Shown here piece by piece: positions 50,727 to 58,650 of a DNA stretch of 64,000 nucleotides. The stretch is from assembly GCF_024124545.1 (NCBI RefSeq), contig NZ_JAMXSF010000009.1:62001-126000 (forward strand), read 5' to 3'. Position 1 is the first letter of the stretch, and every line of letters begins with the position of its first letter. A model generated the notes under the pieces. It did not search any database. It was not told where the DNA came from and saw only the letters and a list, made by a program, of their open reading frames with translations. The translations under genes were made by a program, and so were the position numbers. Origin of the DNA: Pseudoalteromonas sp. XMcav2-N. GTDB taxonomy: Bacteria; Pseudomonadota; Gammaproteobacteria; Enterobacterales; Alteromonadaceae.

Positions 50727-51812
50727 ATGTCTACAGGAACTCAGATAAAGGGCCATCGTAGCCGGGCGTGGTTGAGCGGGATGTTTGCCGCTGCTGCACT
50801 GTGCGCAACGTCGATGAGCTGGGCAACGCAAAGTATCGACTGGAGCAAAGCGGCAAAATCCAGTGATATTCACCTGAGCGAACAGCAGAGCCAGGCAATT
50901 AAATCAAAAGATTTGACTGCTGCACTGGTATGGCATGGCGCCAGCCCCTGGGTGGCTGCGGTATCACGTGGTGCGCGTGCTGAATTTGAAAAGTTAGGCA
51001 TTAAAGTGGTGGCAGCAACCGACGCCCAGTTTGATCCTGCCAAGCAAGTGGCTGATCTCGAAAATATTGCGGCATTAAACCCCGACATCATTTTGTCACT
51101 GAGTGTAGATGGCGTAAGTACGAAACAAAGCTATGCGAAAGCCATTGAGCGGGGCGCCAAACTGGTGCTGCTCAGCAACCCCATCCCCGGATTTGAGCAG
51201 GGCAAAGATTTTGTCGGCATTGTAACCGATGACATGTTCGGTATGGGTAAGGCGGCAGCTGACCTGACGGCCAGTGCGCTGGATAACAAAGGTAAAATTG
51301 GCATGATCTATCATGATGCCAGCTATTTTATCACCAACAACCGCGATAATGCCTACCGCACAGGGCTCAAAGCCTACCCTGAACTCGACGTGATCATCGA
51401 GAAGGGGTTTATCAAAGAGCATGAGACAAGCAATGTGGCTGCTGCCATGGTGTTACAGCATCCTGAGCTGGAGGCGATTTATGTTTCCTGGGATGCTGCC
51501 GCTGAAGGCGTTGTCGAAGCACTGCGCTCTTTGGGTCGGCGCGATATAAAAGTGATCACCCATGACTTAGGGGTCAATAATCTGCTGGATATGGCTATGA
51601 ATGGCAACGTGCACGGCACCATTTCGGATCGCCCATTTGATATCGGCCAGACCATGGCCAGGCTGGGTGCGGCTGCAACGCTGGGTTTACCAGCACCGCA
51701 CTTTACTCTGGTGCCGTTTGATACGGTGAAACGAGACAATATTGCTGAGATCTGGCAGCGCGCGTTCCAGTCGCCTCTGCCCAGACTCCTGAATTTAGCG
51801 TTAAAACAATAA
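50727..51812 (+). CDS. Periplasmic sugar-binding protein of an ABC importer
   Basis: 361 residues. Signal peptide in residues 15-37 (AWLSGMFAAAALCATSMSWA). The fold is the ribose/rhamnose-binding type (peripl_BP_4): AALVWHGASPWVAAVSRGARAEFEKLGIKVV, FDPAKQVADLENIAALNPDIILSLSVDG, and IYVSWDAAAEGVVEAL. ATG 50727 is used because CAGGA lies 8 bases upstream; the 34 residues before it look non-coding. The sugar is unknown, but the GH3 glucosaminidase-like enzyme downstream suggests an amino sugar or short oligomer. Confidence 0.88.
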   Translation: MSTGTQIKGHRSRAWLSGMFAAAALCATSMSWATQSIDWSKAAKSSDIHLSEQQSQAIKSKDLTAALVWHGASPWVAAVSRGARAEFEKLGIKVVAATDAQFDPAKQVADLENIAALNPDIILSLSVDGVSTKQSYAKAIERGAKLVLLSNPIPGFEQGKDFVGIVTDDMFGMGKAAADLTASALDNKGKIGMIYHDASYFITNNRDNAYRTGLKAYPELDVIIEKGFIKEHETSNVAAAMVLQHPELEAIYVSWDAAAEGVVEALRSLGRRDIKVITHDLGVNNLLDMAMNGNVHGTISDRPFDIGQTMARLGAAATLGLPAPHFTLVPFDTVKRDNIAEIWQRAFQSPLPRLLNLALKQ

Positions 51813-51820
51813 GGAATACC

Positions 51821-52789
51821 ATGAGCGTTAATCAACTACCTTTGCAGCAGCTGAAGTTGCTGGCAGTAAAACGAGAGTTCTTTATCTACTATATATTCCT
51901 TGCAGTGATGCTGATTTTTGCAGTTGCGCTGCATGATACGGGCTTTTTTAGCCTGACCAATTTTATGAACATTGTGCGCCAGACTGCGCCCATTACTGTG
52001 ATGGCAGTGGGCTTGACCTTTGCACTGGCGGTGGGTCATATCGATCTGTCCATAGGCTCGGTTGTCGCTTTATCAGCCCTGGTTGGCGCTCTGCTATTAC
52101 AACATGTGGGTATTCCGCTTGCGGTCCTGGGGGCGCTCAGTGTGGGCCTGGTCGTGGGTCTGATCAACGGGTTGCTGATTGAGCGGTTACAGGTATCTTC
52201 TTTGTTGATCACCCTGGGCACTATGGGCGTGATCACGGGTCTGTCGCGTCAACTGACCAATCTTGAATCGGTACCTATCATAGATCAGACGTTCACTGCG
52301 TTTTTTGGTGCTGGTGAGCTGTTTGGTATTCCATCGCTATTTATCTGGACACTGGTGATCGCGGCTCTGGGTTATGTGGTGCTCACTAAATTAGCTTTTG
52401 GTAAGCACTTACTTGCGGTAGGTGGTAGTCCTAAAGCAGCACTGGCGATGGGGATTAAGGTGACTCAGGTGCGTATTTACGCTCTGGTTATCTCATCTAT
52501 GGCTGCTGCGCTGGCGGGACTCTTGTATGCCGGCCGCCTGCATGGTGCCCGTTACACTTTGGGTGAGGCGGATCTGTTGACCGTTATCGCCGCGGTAGCG
52601 ATTGGCGGGACCAGCCTGTTTGGTGGCCGGGCCTGTATTATCGGTGCCATTCTGGGCTCCTGGTTGATGGGCATGATCAACAATGGTCTGATCTTGTCCG
52701 GGTTTTCTACAAATGAACAAATGATAGCCCGCGGCGCTATCCTGATTGTGGCAGTGGCAATTGGTGTCAAGGAGTTGAAAAATGGTTAG
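51821..52789 (+). CDS. Sugar ABC transporter permease (RbsC/FrcC type)
   Basis: 322 residues with about 8-10 helices. Family motifs: PITVMAVGLTFALAVGHIDLSIGSVVALSALVGA and the cytoplasmic coupling region GKHLLAVGGSPKAALAMGI, and GGTSLFGGRACIIGA. AAGGA precedes the start. Eight bases after the binding-protein gene; overlaps the ATPase gene by eight bases. Confidence 0.92.
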   Translation: MSVNQLPLQQLKLLAVKREFFIYYIFLAVMLIFAVALHDTGFFSLTNFMNIVRQTAPITVMAVGLTFALAVGHIDLSIGSVVALSALVGALLLQHVGIPLAVLGALSVGLVVGLINGLLIERLQVSSLLITLGTMGVITGLSRQLTNLESVPIIDQTFTAFFGAGELFGIPSLFIWTLVIAALGYVVLTKLAFGKHLLAVGGSPKAALAMGIKVTQVRIYALVISSMAAALAGLLYAGRLHGARYTLGEADLLTVIAAVAIGGTSLFGGRACIIGAILGSWLMGMINNGLILSGFSTNEQMIARGAILIVAVAIGVKELKNG

Positions 52790-53555
52790 AAGTGCATTGG
52801 ATCAAATCGCCCTCGAAGTCAGGGATGTACATAAGCGCTTTGGCGGCGTTCACGCCCTTAAAGGGGTCAGCTTTACCATTAATAAAGGCGAAGTGGTTGG
52901 CTTACTGGGTGACAATGGTGCCGGTAAATCGACTCTGGTGCGTTGTATCTCCGGGATCCACCCGCCGGATGAAGGCGCGATTTTGGTCAACGGCCAGCCG
53001 GTACATATCGACTCGCCGCTGGCTGCGCGTGAGACAGGGATAGAAACGGTATTTCAGGATCTGGCCATGGTGCCCGAGTTCGATATCACGGAGAACCTTT
53101 TTCTTAATCGCGAGATCCTGCACAAAAATCCGATCCTGCGCCGACTGGGCTGGCTGGACAAAAAAGCCATGGAGAAACGGGCGAAAAAAGCTCTGAACCG
53201 ACTGAACAGCCGCATTCCAAGTTATCAGGAGCAGATCCACCGCTTGTCTGGTGGTCAGCGTCAGGCTGTGGCCATTGCCCGTGCCGTGAACTGGGGCGCT
53301 GACATCGTGATTATGGATGAGCCAACCGCAGCACTGGGTGTTGAGCAAAGTGCCCAGGTCAATGAGCTTATCAATGTGATCAGTTCGCAGGGCGTAGCGG
53401 TGCTGCTGATCAGCCACAACATGCAACATGTTGTAGAAACCTGCGATCGTGCAGTAGTGCTTTATCAGGGTCAATCGGTGGCAGATGTGTCTGTCAGTGA
53501 TGTGACCAAAGAAGATCTGGTCGGGTTGATCACCGGTGCCAAATCTGCGGCATAA
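52782..53555 (+). CDS. Sugar ABC transporter ATP-binding protein, single-domain
   Basis: 257 residues, one ABC domain instead of the fused double domain of RbsA, as in the FrcA class. Walker A GDNGAGKST, signature LSGGQRQAVAIARA and Walker B IVIMDEPTAALG are complete; H-loop LLISHNM. GGAG at 52771-52774. Completes the importer; a 196-base gap, without a clear terminator, leads to the GH3 gene. Confidence 0.93.
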   Translation: MVRSALDQIALEVRDVHKRFGGVHALKGVSFTINKGEVVGLLGDNGAGKSTLVRCISGIHPPDEGAILVNGQPVHIDSPLAARETGIETVFQDLAMVPEFDITENLFLNREILHKNPILRRLGWLDKKAMEKRAKKALNRLNSRIPSYQEQIHRLSGGQRQAVAIARAVNWGADIVIMDEPTAALGVEQSAQVNELINVISSQGVAVLLISHNMQHVVETCDRAVVLYQGQSVADVSVSDVTKEDLVGLITGAKSAA

Positions 53556-53751
53556 CTTTTATCGATCCCGAACAAGTTTTATCAATTAAATGGCAGTGAC
53601 AGACGCTTTGTGCGCACTGAAAAATTGATGGATGTATAACACGGATTGATATCAACCTCGGGGTGCAACTGCGCACTCCTTTAATCTGAACATTGTTTAA
53701 ATCGGCGCAGTGGCGCTGAGGGCTTTGCTTTGCCGAAAATCAGAGGGCAGT

Positions 53752-55350
53752 ATGGATATTGAAAAGAAAGTTGCACAACTCATAGACACGCTTTGCATAG
53801 AAGAAAAAGTCGGACAGTTGTTTGTACTGGCATTTGCCGGAGAGGACCGGGACTACGCAAAGGCGCTGGTCAAGGAGCGTCATATCGGCGGGTTTTATAT
53901 TACCGACGACAATGCAGCCAACCCCACAAGTGCAGCGCAGTTAGCGCAGGACTTACAACACGAGGCATCACTGAGAGCCTGCGATGCACCTTTGTTATTG
54001 GCCGTCGATCAGGAGGGCTCCTGGGGGATCCTTACTCAGTATACCGATCTGGGACCCGGTAATCTGGGTCTGGGTAAGGCCGACAACACGGCACTCACCG
54101 CAGATATGTATCAGGTCTTTGCGGAGCAAATGCGGGAAGTGGGATACAACACACTGCTTTCACCTTGTGCGGATGTGAATGCGGATCCCGACAATCCCAT
54201 CATTGGGCTGCGCGCCTTTGGTGAGCAAAGTCATCATGTTGCCCGGCATGTTGCAGCCGCCGTACGCGGTGTAGAGCGCAGCGGTAGTTTGAGTTGTGCT
54301 AAGCATTTTCCGGGGCACGGAGATACCCACAGCGATTCACATCAGACTCTCCCTGTAGTGGATAAATCATTGCAGCAGCTGATGCGCGAAGATCTCTTAC
54401 CTTTTAAGGCTGCCATTGAATCGGGTGTGCCGCTGATTATGACCAGTCATATCAGTTATCCGCAAATTGATGCCGACCATCCTGCAACCTTATCATCGAC
54501 GATTTTGCAGGGGGTGTTACGTCAGCAATTAGGCTTTGAAGGCCTGATCATTACCGATAGCATGAATATGTGGTCGATGCGCAAAAACTATGCCCCGGAA
54601 GAAGCAGCCATTTTGGCCTTGCAGGCTGGTGCCAATCTGGTGATGCTGAGTGAAGAGCACTACGAGAACAGTACCACACCGTATAAAGCCATTCAGGCGC
54701 AAACCATTGATGGCGTCATTGCAGCGGTGAAGCAAGGTCGCTTGCCAGAATCTGTCGTCGATGCACGTTTGCAGCAGGTACTGGCATTTAAGTATCAACA
54801 TTTTGCGGCTGCACCTAACCCGACCGCCAGTGTTCTGGAAGGGGCCAATCAACTTGCACGCGAAGCGGCTGAGGCCGCCATTCGGGTCGTTCGTAATCGT
54901 CATCAGCAGTGGCCGCTGGCTGGCCGCGCGTTTACCCTGGCATTTGCCGCAGATCCCAAAGGCTATGACAGCATAGTAAATAGCCGGGGAATAGGTCCGA
55001 ACGATCCTAATTCAGCACGAGATGTGATCCTCGAAACATTAGCTGAACGGGGGCGTGAGTACCGACTCTGGCAGCACGATCAGCTGCTGGCTGCACTTCA
55101 GGCACCGACTGAACCTATGGCTGAGCCTTTGGTGCTCATCACAGAAGACTACCCGCTGCCCGGAGAGAGTTTCGACGTAGCTGCGCAACAACAGCGTGTA
55201 AAACAGGCGCTGCAAAAATGGTCTGATAACGTCATTGTGATTGCCATGCGCTCTGACTATGAGGTGACGCAATATACTGATTTATCGACTTATGTTTGTG
55301 CATACTCGAGCCGAGCCGTCAGCGCCCGGGCAATGGCTGAGCTGCTTTAA
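53752..55350 (+). CDS. GH3 family beta-N-acetylhexosaminidase
   Basis: 532 residues, no signal peptide, so cytoplasmic. The NagZ-type loop KHFPGHGDTHSDSH (Asp/His acid-base dyad) and the nucleophile motif GLIITDSMNM are intact. The extra C-terminal half (about 350-532) is longer than E. coli NagZ (341 residues) and resembles the GH3 C-terminal domain. It should release N-acetylglucosamine from chitobiose, chito-oligosaccharides or muropeptides; context favours chitin oligomers. ATG 53752 follows GAGGG; the earlier frame start at 53710 lacks a ribosome site. Confidence 0.9.
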   Translation: MDIEKKVAQLIDTLCIEEKVGQLFVLAFAGEDRDYAKALVKERHIGGFYITDDNAANPTSAAQLAQDLQHEASLRACDAPLLLAVDQEGSWGILTQYTDLGPGNLGLGKADNTALTADMYQVFAEQMREVGYNTLLSPCADVNADPDNPIIGLRAFGEQSHHVARHVAAAVRGVERSGSLSCAKHFPGHGDTHSDSHQTLPVVDKSLQQLMREDLLPFKAAIESGVPLIMTSHISYPQIDADHPATLSSTILQGVLRQQLGFEGLIITDSMNMWSMRKNYAPEEAAILALQAGANLVMLSEEHYENSTTPYKAIQAQTIDGVIAAVKQGRLPESVVDARLQQVLAFKYQHFAAAPNPTASVLEGANQLAREAAEAAIRVVRNRHQQWPLAGRAFTLAFAADPKGYDSIVNSRGIGPNDPNSARDVILETLAERGREYRLWQHDQLLAALQAPTEPMAEPLVLITEDYPLPGESFDVAAQQQRVKQALQKWSDNVIVIAMRSDYEVTQYTDLSTYVCAYSSRAVSARAMAELL

Positions 55351-55379
55351 AAAGCGCAGCAAAACGAAATAATAAGTGC

Positions 55380-55396
55380 TTGACAATTAGTCAAAA
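55380..55396. promoter_or_regulatory. Inverted repeat, candidate ROK operator upstream of the TonB receptor
   Basis: TTGAC (55380-55384) and GTCAA (55390-55394) are complementary with a 5-base spacer. The right part extends to AATTAGTCAAA (55385-55395), identical to the segment before the sugar ABC operon. It lies about 120 bases before the receptor start. Confidence 0.45.
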
Positions 55397-55517
55397 TGAT
55401 TTAATAAATACTTAGTATATCAATTTTACTAATAAAAAATGACAGTTTGATAATAATACAAGCCCGTCGACTCACTGGGAATGAACGGCTTGGGAAAAAG
55501 GCAAAGGGGAGAAGAGC

Positions 55518-58109
55518 ATGAAAAATCAGGGCTCAAAGGTAAATATCAGTTATCTGAAATCTAGTTATCTGGCGGTATGTGTAGCAACGGCGTTATCTGG
55601 TATGTCGTTTGGTGCAATGGCTGAACAACAGGAAGGTGCGAATAAGGAAATTGAAACAATTGAAGTCAGAGGGATCCGACGCAGTCTGACCGAGGCGCTG
55701 AATACTAAGCGTTTTGCTAATTCTGTCGTTGACTCGATTTCTGCTGAAGACATAGGTAAGTTTCCGGATAAGAACATCGGTGATGCAATGCAGCGGATCC
55801 CGGGTGTGACTGTGGTCAGAACCTTTGGTGAAGTGAGCGGTGTAACGGTTCGTGGTACTGCGCCGGAGCACAGTATGGTGCTGCTTAATGGTCAGAACGT
55901 AGCCAGTGTTGGCTGGTTTGACTTAGGCGGAATGAACCGTAGCTTTAACTTTGAGATGCTGGCATCGGAGCAGATCTCGGGTATGGATGTCTATAAATCC
56001 GTTGAGTCTGATATCAACGAAGGGGCGATGGGGGGAACAGTCAACCTGAAGACCCGTAAGCCGCTCGATATGGACTCAGGCACTGTTTTTGCGTCGGTAG
56101 AAAATGCCTATCATAGCAATGCAGAAGACTGGTCTCCTGCCTATTCAGGTCTGGCGAGCTGGAAAAATGAGCAAGAAAACTTCGGTATTCTGGTAGCTTA
56201 CTCAAATGAAGAGTCGAAAGTATACCGTGAAACCCTGTCGACGTTCGGGCCTCCTGGTGCATCTGAGCTGGAAGACAGCGCTGGTATTTTAAGAAAAACC
56301 TCATGCTGTGCTTCGTCGATTATCTTTGACGAAGACAGGGAGCGTAGCAGCAGCCAGATCAGTGTTCAGTACGCGCCCAGCGAGACACTGACATTAGGCC
56401 TGGATTACAATTTGTTTGAGCTGGAAAACGATCACATTAACTCGGCCATGTTTGCCATCATGAGTTCGGGAACGTTGCAAAGTGACACCGTCAGCGTCAA
56501 TGAACAGGGCATAGTGACCGGCGCGACTGTGACGGCCTCGGGCCCGGGTGGTGCGCCATTGTTTAATAACAGCGTATTGCGTACGCCCAAGATGCAATCG
56601 GATGTGCTCAACTTTACCGCCAATTATCAGTCCGACACCTGGTCGGCAGACTTCGTGCTGGGTAAGTCAACTGCCGAAGGTCGTATCGGCCAGACAAGTA
56701 CCTGGTGGGGTGACATTACCGAGCGTGCTAACTCAGGCTTTTCTTACAATGTGGATGGGCCGCTGGAATTACAACCTGTCAACTCAGACTACCTGAGCAG
56801 CCACGATAACTTGGAGCTGTTCCATGAATACACTTACATCAACTATGAACGCGATAATGAAATAGATTATATTCAGGCCGACTTCACTTTTGAGCTGGAC
56901 TCGCCAGTGATCACCTCTATTCAGACAGGGATTAAGTTTCAGGAGCAGGTTTTCTCTTATCAGGAAAACAACCAGGACCTGAGTGTTGATGCTATTCGTG
57001 CGGGTGGCGAGCGATTGACGCTGGGCGACTTTAACGGCGGATTTGTCTCTGGCCTGCACAGTGCGCAAGGACGTGCTGGCAGTTTGTCGTCGTTCCCGAT
57101 TGCGACACGTGCCCTGTGGGATTACGCGCGTAGCAATGCGCCTGGTACTGTCACGGTCAAAGATGCTTTTTCCATTGAAGAAGACATTGCCGCAGCTTAT
57201 GTGAAGGCCAATTTCTCAGGCGAAGGTTTCCGCGGTAACTTGGGCCTGCGAGTAGTGGAAACCGACATTCTCTCTAAAGGCGAAATCAATGGCGTAAAAG
57301 GTGAAGTGGATAAAACCTACACCAACTATCTGCCAAGCCTTAACTTAGCCATCGACCTGAGTGAAGACATGATCTTCCGTTTTGCTGCCGGTTCAACGGT
57401 TTCGCGCCCTGATTATGATGACATGAAAGTGGCAGATATCATCTCCGAAAGCTTTAAAACGGCGAATGTCGGTAGCCCGGATCTGGACCCGTATAAGTCA
57501 GATCAATACGACATGGGCGTTGAATGGTACTTTAATCCGTCATCCGTCCTTGGGGCAACCTTATTTGTAAAGAACATCAGTGACTATATTGAGCAAACGA
57601 CTGCTGCTGAGTTTTATCCGGGATGTGGCGAAGGTTGTCTGGTAACGCGTTCACGTAACGTTGGCACGGCCGATGTACGTGGTATTGAGTTGCAATATCA
57701 GCATGCATTTGAAAATGGTTTTGGGGTGCAGGCAAACTACACCTATACCGATAGCAGCCGCACCGACTCGACGGGTAAGGAAATGCCGATTGAGGAAGTA
57801 TCGCAAAACTCCTACAACCTGTCGGGTTACTACGAAAACGACCTGTTCAGCGTGCGCCTGGCGTATAACTATCGTGATAACTGGGTCAGGCAACTTAACG
57901 GCAGTGGCCTGGATAGCCTGAACGATGCTTATGATCAGCTTGATGCCTCTATTGTCTGGCATGTGACAGACAACATCGATGTGTCGCTGGAAGCGGTTAA
58001 CTTGCTCAATGAAGCGCTGGTACTCAGACAGCCAACTGCGGGTAATATTGTTCATGCTGTAGATGAATTTGGTACCCGTTACTTTGTGGGGGCAAGCGTG
58101 CGCTTCTAA
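55518..58109 (+). CDS. TonB-dependent outer-membrane receptor (carbohydrate type)
   Basis: 863 residues. Signal peptide (SYLAVCVATALSGMSFGAMA), TonB box region ETIEVRGIRRSL, plug with GKFPDKNIGDAMQRIPGVTVVR and VTVRGTAPEHSMVLLNGQN, then a 22-stranded barrel ending YFVGASVRF. This plug style is that of receptors for oligosaccharides in Alteromonadales and Xanthomonadales, not of siderophores. GGGGAG (55505-55510) precedes the start. With the ABC importer, GH3 enzyme and chitin-binding protein it likely brings chito-oligosaccharides through the outer membrane. Confidence 0.93.
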   Translation: MKNQGSKVNISYLKSSYLAVCVATALSGMSFGAMAEQQEGANKEIETIEVRGIRRSLTEALNTKRFANSVVDSISAEDIGKFPDKNIGDAMQRIPGVTVVRTFGEVSGVTVRGTAPEHSMVLLNGQNVASVGWFDLGGMNRSFNFEMLASEQISGMDVYKSVESDINEGAMGGTVNLKTRKPLDMDSGTVFASVENAYHSNAEDWSPAYSGLASWKNEQENFGILVAYSNEESKVYRETLSTFGPPGASELEDSAGILRKTSCCASSIIFDEDRERSSSQISVQYAPSETLTLGLDYNLFELENDHINSAMFAIMSSGTLQSDTVSVNEQGIVTGATVTASGPGGAPLFNNSVLRTPKMQSDVLNFTANYQSDTWSADFVLGKSTAEGRIGQTSTWWGDITERANSGFSYNVDGPLELQPVNSDYLSSHDNLELFHEYTYINYERDNEIDYIQADFTFELDSPVITSIQTGIKFQEQVFSYQENNQDLSVDAIRAGGERLTLGDFNGGFVSGLHSAQGRAGSLSSFPIATRALWDYARSNAPGTVTVKDAFSIEEDIAAAYVKANFSGEGFRGNLGLRVVETDILSKGEINGVKGEVDKTYTNYLPSLNLAIDLSEDMIFRFAAGSTVSRPDYDDMKVADIISESFKTANVGSPDLDPYKSDQYDMGVEWYFNPSSVLGATLFVKNISDYIEQTTAAEFYPGCGEGCLVTRSRNVGTADVRGIELQYQHAFENGFGVQANYTYTDSSRTDSTGKEMPIEEVSQNSYNLSGYYENDLFSVRLAYNYRDNWVRQLNGSGLDSLNDAYDQLDASIVWHVTDNIDVSLEAVNLLNEALVLRQPTAGNIVHAVDEFGTRYFVGASVRF

Positions 58110-58153
58110 CTCCCAGTTTTCCGGGCAGCAACCTAAGCTGTCTGGTGTTTGAA

Positions 58154-58314
58154 TAAGGGAGGTGCCCGCTTCCCTTAGGCCAGTTCGGTTTTAACTGGTC
58201 AATCCGCGCGTAACCTGGCAAGGAAGACTTTACAGGTGCGCGGATAGGGGTGCAAACCTGATATTTCCGGCATCTTTGCCGGACAGGTTCTGTGTACCCA
58301 CACTTCTACTCGGT
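58154..58314 (+). ncRNA. Structured intergenic segment (candidate RNA element)
   Basis: Downstream of the receptor stop at least four helices follow each other. Helix 1: TAAGGGA/TCCCTTA (58154-58160/58171-58177). Helix 2: GGCCAGTT/AACTGGTC near 58178-58200. Helix 3: ATCCGCGC/GCGCGGAT (58202-58209/58238-58245), extended by ACCTG/CAGGT (58213-58217/58233-58237). Helix 4: AACCTG/CAGGTT plus TCCGGCA/TGCCGGA (58255-58289). No known riboswitch consensus was recognised. It could be a receptor 3' UTR, a small RNA, or a leader for the chitin-binding protein gene. Confidence 0.4.
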
Positions 58315-58356
58315 TAAGGCAGGTTTGCCCGGCTTGCCTTATTTCTTGCCTTTTTA
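58315..58356 (+). terminator. Terminator closing the structured segment
   Basis: TAAGGCA (58315-58321) pairs with TGCCTTA (58335-58341), then TTTCTTGCCTTTTTA. It probably ends the receptor transcript, about 230 bases after its stop codon. Confidence 0.7.
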
Positions 58357-58650
58357 TAATTGATTTTATACGTGAAACTTTATTGCAATAAATTTTGTAA
58401 AAACAATTGACTTATTATTTTGTGAGCGCTAGCTTGTATATTAGTTGAGCAAATAGAAATGCCTGTTTTGCACATTAAGCAAGATAGGCTTGCTCACTGC
58501 CTCAGTGATATTAGCCCGCAATAGATAATTAATGCGGGTTTATTGGTAGGCGGCTTGGGTTGGGTCGCGGTTGTTCATTAAAATTGTTGCTCTAATCGGG
58601 TTGGTATTGCTGGGTTTGTTTCGATTAAAAAAATAATGAGGAAACACCTA
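58357..58650. other. AT-rich promoter region of the chitin-binding protein gene
   Basis: About 290 bases without a gene. It contains TTGACTTATTATTTTG (from 58409) and a palindromic GAGCGCTAGC stretch near 58424; TTGACTTATT is a weak, opposite-strand relative of the AATTAGTCAA motif of this locus. No other feature is evident. Confidence 0.4.

Noticed and set aside
53646-53655. TTGATATCAA palindrome upstream of the GH3 gene as a third ROK operator
   Set aside because: A 10-base palindrome is frequent by chance and does not match the AATTAGTCAAA element.
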